A stretch of DNA of 9,655 bases from an uncultured Rickettsiales bacterium (lineage in GTDB: Bacteria; Pseudomonadota; Alphaproteobacteria; Rickettsiales; UBA1997): the NCBI GenBank assembly GCA_944390875.1, contig CALXRO010000102.1:1-9655 (forward strand), given 5' to 3'. Positions 6,640 to 9,655 of this stretch are shown here, one piece after another. The notes beneath the pieces are model-generated. The model saw nothing but the letters and a program-made list of their open reading frames with translations. It was not told the DNA's origin and made no database searches. A program made the position numbers and the translations under genes. Within the stretch, counting starts at the first letter, position 1. Each line of letters opens with the position of its first letter.

Positions 6640-8805
6640 TCATGTATTTTTAAGTAAATCTAAAAACTCATCTTCATTTAGAATTTTAATATTATCGATT
6701 TCTTGTGCTTTTTTTAATTTACTACCTGCATCAGAACCAACAACTAGATAATCAAGTTTTGATGAAATAGAGCTTAGAACTTTAGCGCCATTTTCTTCAG
6801 CTCTAGCTTTAGCTTCAGCTCTAGTCATACTCTGTAGAGTTCCTGTAAACATAATGTTTTTATCACTAATCTTACTATTAATTTGCTTTATTTCTTCATA
6901 TTTTGAAATATTTAAACATTTATTAAGTTCTACTATCATATTAATATTTCTTTCATCGCCAAAATAATCAAGAATGGCATTTGCGGTTTTTCCACCTATA
7001 CCATCTATTGAGCAAAATTTTTGATATTCTTCATTAGATCTGTTATTAAATAAATCTTTTTGTGAAGCTATTTGCATTTTATTTAGTAAATTTTCAAGTG
7101 AAATGTAATTTTTGGCCATTAATTTTGCTGTAATTTCACCAACAAATCTTATTCCTAAAGCAAATATGAATCTTGGTAAGCTTACATTTTTTGCTTTGTT
7201 TATAGAATTAAACAAATTTTCCGTAGATTTTTTCCCAAAACCTTCACTATAGTATAATGGTAATTTAGGATATGTTTCCATATTAATTTTATGATTTGTT
7301 GGTAATACTTCAATTTTGGAAAATAAATCTTTTTCTTTATTTTGTGATTCATATATATGTTTTATTGTGTTTTCCCTTTCTTCCAATAAAAATATGTCTA
7401 AAAATGTTCTGATTCTGTTTTCATTATAAAATTTTTCTATTTGTTTTTCACCTAAACCTTCTATGTCAAGAGCATTTTTTGAAACAAAATGTCTTAAACC
7501 TTCAACAACTTGCGCTTGGCAATTCATACCTCCACTACATCTTATCACAACATCATCACCATAAGATTTTGCCTCACTACCACATATAGGGCATTTATTA
7601 GGAAATATGAATTTTTTACTATTTTGAGGTCTTTTTTCTAAAATTACTTGTATAACTTGTGGTATAACATCTGCTGCACGTTGTACTATAACTTCATCAC
7701 CGATTCTTATATCTTTTTTTTCAATTTCATCTTTATTATGTAATGTAGCATTAGAAACAATAACACCACCTATGTTTATAGGGTCTAATCTTGCCACTGG
7801 TGTCATAGCTCCTGTTCTTCCAACTTGTATATCTATTCTTTTTATCACAGTTATAGCTTGTTCGGCAGGAAATTTATGTGCTAAAGCCCATCTAGGATGA
7901 TGTGCTACGTTCCCAAGTCTTTTTTGTAAAACAAAACTATTAATTTTATATACAACACCATCTATGTCATAATCAAGACTATGTCTAATCTCTTTTATAT
8001 TCTCAAAAAAAGAAATTATTTCTTCAATATCGTTGCAAAGTTTAATTTCTTTTGTTGTAGTAAAACCAAGTTCATTAAATTTTCTGATTAATTCATCTTG
8101 TGTTTCTATTTTAAAATCGTCAGAAAATTCTCCTAATGTATAAGCAAAATATTTTAGATTTCTTCCTGCTGTTACTGATGTATCTAATTGTCTAAGTGAT
8201 CCGGCAGCTGCATTGCGTGGATTTGCAAATATTTTTTCGCCGATTTTTAAATTTTTTTCATTAAGAGATATAAAATCTTCCTTAGACATATAAACTTCAC
8301 CTCTTACTTCCAATATTTTCGGTGGATTTGTAGTTTTTAGTTTTTTTGGTAATGATTTTATAGTTTTTAAATTTTCGGTTATATCCTCACCAATAATACC
8401 ATCACCTCTTGTTGCACCTTGCACAAAAATTCCATTTTCATATCTTGCTGAAAAAGATAGACCATCTATTTTTGGTTCACAAAATATTTTAAAATTTTCA
8501 TCAGTTCCAAGAAATCTTTTGCACCTATCAACAAAATCCATTATATCCTTTTTATCAAAACCATTATTAAGGGAAATCATCGGAGTTTTATGTTCCACTT
8601 TTGAAAAAGAATCTAAAACTTTATAACCTACATAATTGAGTACTCCTAAAGAGAATTCTGGATATTTAGATTCAAGTTCTGATAGTTCATTCTTTATTTT
8701 GTCATATTCTGCATCACTCATTATTGGTTCATCAAATCTATAATATGCTTCATTAGCTTTTGTAATTTTATCACTGAGTTCTTTAATTTTATCTTGTATT
8801 GTCAT
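6640..8805 (-). CDS. ligA: NAD-dependent DNA ligase LigA
   Basis: Seals nicks in DNA during replication and repair using NAD+ as the AMP donor. The 721 residues cover the full bacterial architecture. The N-terminal Ia domain has the YYRFDEPIMSDAEYD motif (21-35) that binds NMN. The nucleotidyltransferase domain has Lys112, the adenylated residue, in EPKIDG (110-115), then GATRGDG (130-136), EVRGEVY (166-172), ANPRNAAAGSLRQLD (194-208) and DGVVYKI (282-288). An OB fold follows around 325-395, with GRTGAMTPVARLDP (329-342). A zinc finger uses Cys405, Cys408, Cys423 and Cys429. The helix-hairpin-helix region (about 515-620) includes DGIGGKTANAI. A BRCT domain spans 648-721. Compared with compact LigA proteins, there is extra charged sequence around 475-515. 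It appears monocistronic and ends at the hairpin shared with fusA. No Shine-Dalgarno. Confidence 0.98.
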   Translation of the reverse strand: MTIQDKIKELSDKITKANEAYYRFDEPIMSDAEYDKIKNELSELESKYPEFSLGVLNYVGYKVLDSFSKVEHKTPMISLNNGFDKKDIMDFVDRCKRFLGTDENFKIFCEPKIDGLSFSARYENGIFVQGATRGDGIIGEDITENLKTIKSLPKKLKTTNPPKILEVRGEVYMSKEDFISLNEKNLKIGEKIFANPRNAAAGSLRQLDTSVTAGRNLKYFAYTLGEFSDDFKIETQDELIRKFNELGFTTTKEIKLCNDIEEIISFFENIKEIRHSLDYDIDGVVYKINSFVLQKRLGNVAHHPRWALAHKFPAEQAITVIKRIDIQVGRTGAMTPVARLDPINIGGVIVSNATLHNKDEIEKKDIRIGDEVIVQRAADVIPQVIQVILEKRPQNSKKFIFPNKCPICGSEAKSYGDDVVIRCSGGMNCQAQVVEGLRHFVSKNALDIEGLGEKQIEKFYNENRIRTFLDIFLLEERENTIKHIYESQNKEKDLFSKIEVLPTNHKINMETYPKLPLYYSEGFGKKSTENLFNSINKAKNVSLPRFIFALGIRFVGEITAKLMAKNYISLENLLNKMQIASQKDLFNNRSNEEYQKFCSIDGIGGKTANAILDYFGDERNINMIVELNKCLNISKYEEIKQINSKISDKNIMFTGTLQSMTRAEAKARAEENGAKVLSSISSKLDYLVVGSDAGSKLKKAQEIDNIKILNEDEFLDLLKNT

Positions 8806-8868
8806 TGGTTTTTGATAAAATTTGCTTTATTTATATAATAAATGTATTTTCTATATTATCTATAGGTA

Positions 8869-8877
8869 ATTATAACA
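8869..8877 (-). promoter_or_regulatory. Candidate extended -10 promoter for ligA
   Basis: On the minus strand TGT immediately precedes a perfect TATAAT (8874-8869), the TGn extended -10 form, about 64 bp before the ligA ATG. No clear -35 is present 16-17 bp upstream. The same TGTTATA arrangement is seen before tdk and at 9460. Confidence 0.4.
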
Positions 8878-8913
8878 ACTTTTTGTTTTTTATTATTACA
8901 AAGATACCTTATT

Positions 8914-8942
8914 TTGGTGTTATAGCATTAATTTTATATACT
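8914..8942 (+). promoter_or_regulatory. Weak candidate promoter for the small membrane-protein pair
   Basis: TTGGTG (8914-8919; 3 of 6) is separated by 17 bp from TATACT (8937-8942; 5 of 6), about 55 bp before the ATG at 8997. It is the best plus-strand match in the 191-bp ligA/8997 gap but is not strong. Confidence 0.22.
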
Positions 8943-8996
8943 TCCGAATTGAAAATATAATTGATATGACTAAAAAATAGTAAACACAATAAAAAA

Positions 8997-9245
8997 ATGG
9001 TTAGACCATCTTTATTTGAAAATTCAAAAGGTTATAAATCAAGTAGTATTATACTTGAGTATATATTTTTTGTAATATTAATTTTTATTATTATATATAG
9101 TGTATATACTACAAAAGATATACCTACAAATACTATGACTTTATTAAAATGGTTAGGTATTGTTATAACCTGTAGTACAGAAGGATATAAAATAAATGAA
9201 AGAATATGTGACGTAAAAGAAAAACTAAATAGTAACAAATTATGA
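8997..9245 (+). CDS. Small membrane protein, possibly phage holin-like
   Basis: An 82-residue protein of unproven function. The sequence shows a short polar N-terminus (RPSLFENSKGYKSSS, 3-17), a strong membrane segment at about 18-38, a second less hydrophobic segment at about 48-62, and a charged tail (GYKINERI onward). This plan, a soluble 'RPSL...G..SS' start, two membrane helices and a 'G.K..E' end, resembles small inner-membrane proteins found beside tail or lysis genes in many tailed prophages. That resemblance is from memory and not a domain hit. It could equally be a host membrane peptide. The ATG follows an A-run with no Shine-Dalgarno. Its stop overlaps the next start (ATGA at 9242-9245), which suggests translational coupling. 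It lies 191 bp from ligA, divergently transcribed. Coding is supported by length, the sensible membrane topology and the overlap. Confidence 0.65.
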   Translation: MVRPSLFENSKGYKSSSIILEYIFFVILIFIIIYSVYTTKDIPTNTMTLLKWLGIVITCSTEGYKINERICDVKEKLNSNKL

Positions 9246-9421
9246 CAGCAATAATATCATTAACTATAATAAATTTGATAGCTTTATGCTTTGCTTATTT
9301 ATCAGGCAAAAAAAATAAAGAGAACGAGATATTAAGAAATAGTGTAGTAAAAAATAAAAACAATAAAAGAATAGGAGATTTAGAGGAAATCAAAAATAGA
9401 TTGAATAATAATGAGTTCTAA
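9242..9421 (+). CDS. Small single-span membrane protein with charged tail, possibly spanin-like
   Basis: A 59-residue protein starting at an ATG that overlaps the upstream TGA stop (ATGA). Residues 3-20 form a hydrophobic N-terminal segment (ISLTIINLIALCFAYL). The rest is strongly charged (GKKNKENEI, then KNKNNKRIGDLEEIKNRL) and could form a short coiled coil. An N-terminal anchor plus a helical tail is the shape of an Rz-type inner-membrane spanin subunit. Sitting directly after a two-helix membrane protein fits a lysis cassette, but real i-spanins are usually longer and no outer-membrane partner with a lipobox is visible. It has no Shine-Dalgarno, so translation probably depends on ribosomes finishing the 8997 gene. 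I do not recognise the family; the lysis role is inference. Confidence 0.55.
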   Translation: MTAIISLTIINLIALCFAYLSGKKNKENEILRNSVVKNKNNKRIGDLEEIKNRLNNNEF

Positions 9422-9440
9422 TTATATAAGCGAAAATAAC

Positions 9441-9468
9441 TAGACAAAAATAAAAAATATGTTATAAT
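9441..9468 (+). promoter_or_regulatory. Strong promoter with extended -10
   Basis: TAGACA (9441-9446; 5 of 6) is separated by 16 bp from a perfect TATAAT (9463-9468), which is preceded by TGt (9460-9462), an extended -10. Transcription would start near 9475, about 20 nt before the ATG at 9497. It is the strongest promoter-like sequence in the window and splits the right-edge genes into two transcription units. Confidence 0.6.
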
Positions 9469-9496
9469 ATATTTATATTAAGTAAAACTAAAAATT

Positions 9497-9655
9497 ATGT
9501 ATCATTATGATAGTCGTTTTGTTAGTGTTAGTTGTTTTTTAGAACAAACTGTGTCGTCAATTATTTGTCGTTGTTATGAAGAAAAAGAATCATCAGTAGA
9601 AGCTTTAATTCATGTGTACAATATACTAGATGATAATTATGATAGTAATTATAAT
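9497..9655 (+). CDS. Unrecognised protein, N-terminal fragment (cut by window edge)
   Basis: A frame open for 53 codons from ATG at 9497 to the window end. It begins MYHYDSRFVSVSCF and continues with a helix-like stretch around residues 16-43 (QTVSSIICRCYEEKESSVEA, then LIHVYNILDD). It has three Cys in the first 26 residues and uses Val, Ser and Arg (CGT) codons more freely than the AT-driven noncoding frames around it, which favours real coding. No signal peptide or membrane segment is evident. It lies about 20 nt downstream of the predicted start of a strong promoter, without a Shine-Dalgarno. I do not recognise a family and cannot assign a function; placement after the phage-like pair makes an accessory or prophage gene plausible. 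Confidence 0.45.
   Translation, partial: MYHYDSRFVSVSCFLEQTVSSIICRCYEEKESSVEALIHVYNILDDNYDSNYN

Noticed and set aside
9032..9238. 68-codon minus-strand frame opposite the 82-residue membrane protein
   Set aside because: The plus-strand frame has the better start position, coupling to the next gene and sensible membrane topology. The reverse frame looks hydrophobic only because it is the complement of A/T-rich codons.

Overview
The window is a stretch of very AT-rich bacterial chromosome (noncoding parts roughly 80-90% A+T by eye). It carries ordinary housekeeping genes and, at the right edge, a small module that looks phage-related. The genes use the standard code: TGG for Trp, and TGA as a stop at 9243-9245. 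S12 (start MPTINQLVRK), the cofactor-independent phosphoglycerate mutase (CILDGWG start) and LigA have an alphaproteobacterial flavour. With the base composition, this suggests a host-associated, reduced-genome alphaproteobacterium of the Rickettsiales/Holosporales sort. That placement is inference; no rRNA gene is present to settle it.

Layout, left to right. At 1-126, on the minus strand, is the start of a gene whose first 42 residues look like DnaA domain I. A 376-bp AT-rich gap (127-502) follows, holding a probable dnaA promoter. Thymidine kinase (tdk, minus, 503-1036) and nucleoside diphosphate kinase (ndk, plus, 1408-1827) diverge from a 371-bp gap. ndk converges on gpmI (minus, 1888-3417) across a perfect 15-bp hairpin. 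gpmI and the str operon (rpsL-rpsG-fusA, plus, 3618-6585) are transcribed divergently from two well-formed promoters, and the str transcript has a leader of about 80 nt with an unusually GC-rich segment. fusA converges on ligA (minus, 6640-8805) across a perfect 11-bp bidirectional terminator hairpin.

Right of ligA, on the plus strand, lie an 82-residue membrane protein (8997-9245) and a 59-residue protein with one membrane segment and a charged tail (9242-9421). They overlap by ATGA. The pair resembles the small membrane proteins of phage lysis cassettes, but I cannot prove it. A near-consensus promoter (9441-9468) then precedes an unrecognised reading frame that runs off the window.

Functionally, tdk and ndk both feed dTTP synthesis, gpmI belongs to lower glycolysis, the str operon supplies translation parts, and dnaA and ligA serve replication. 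Two sequence-level patterns recur. The recognisable promoters mostly have 16-bp spacers or a TG-extended -10. Clear Shine-Dalgarno sequences are seen only in front of the three str-operon genes. I found no tRNA, rRNA, CRISPR array, insertion sequence or DnaA-box cluster.
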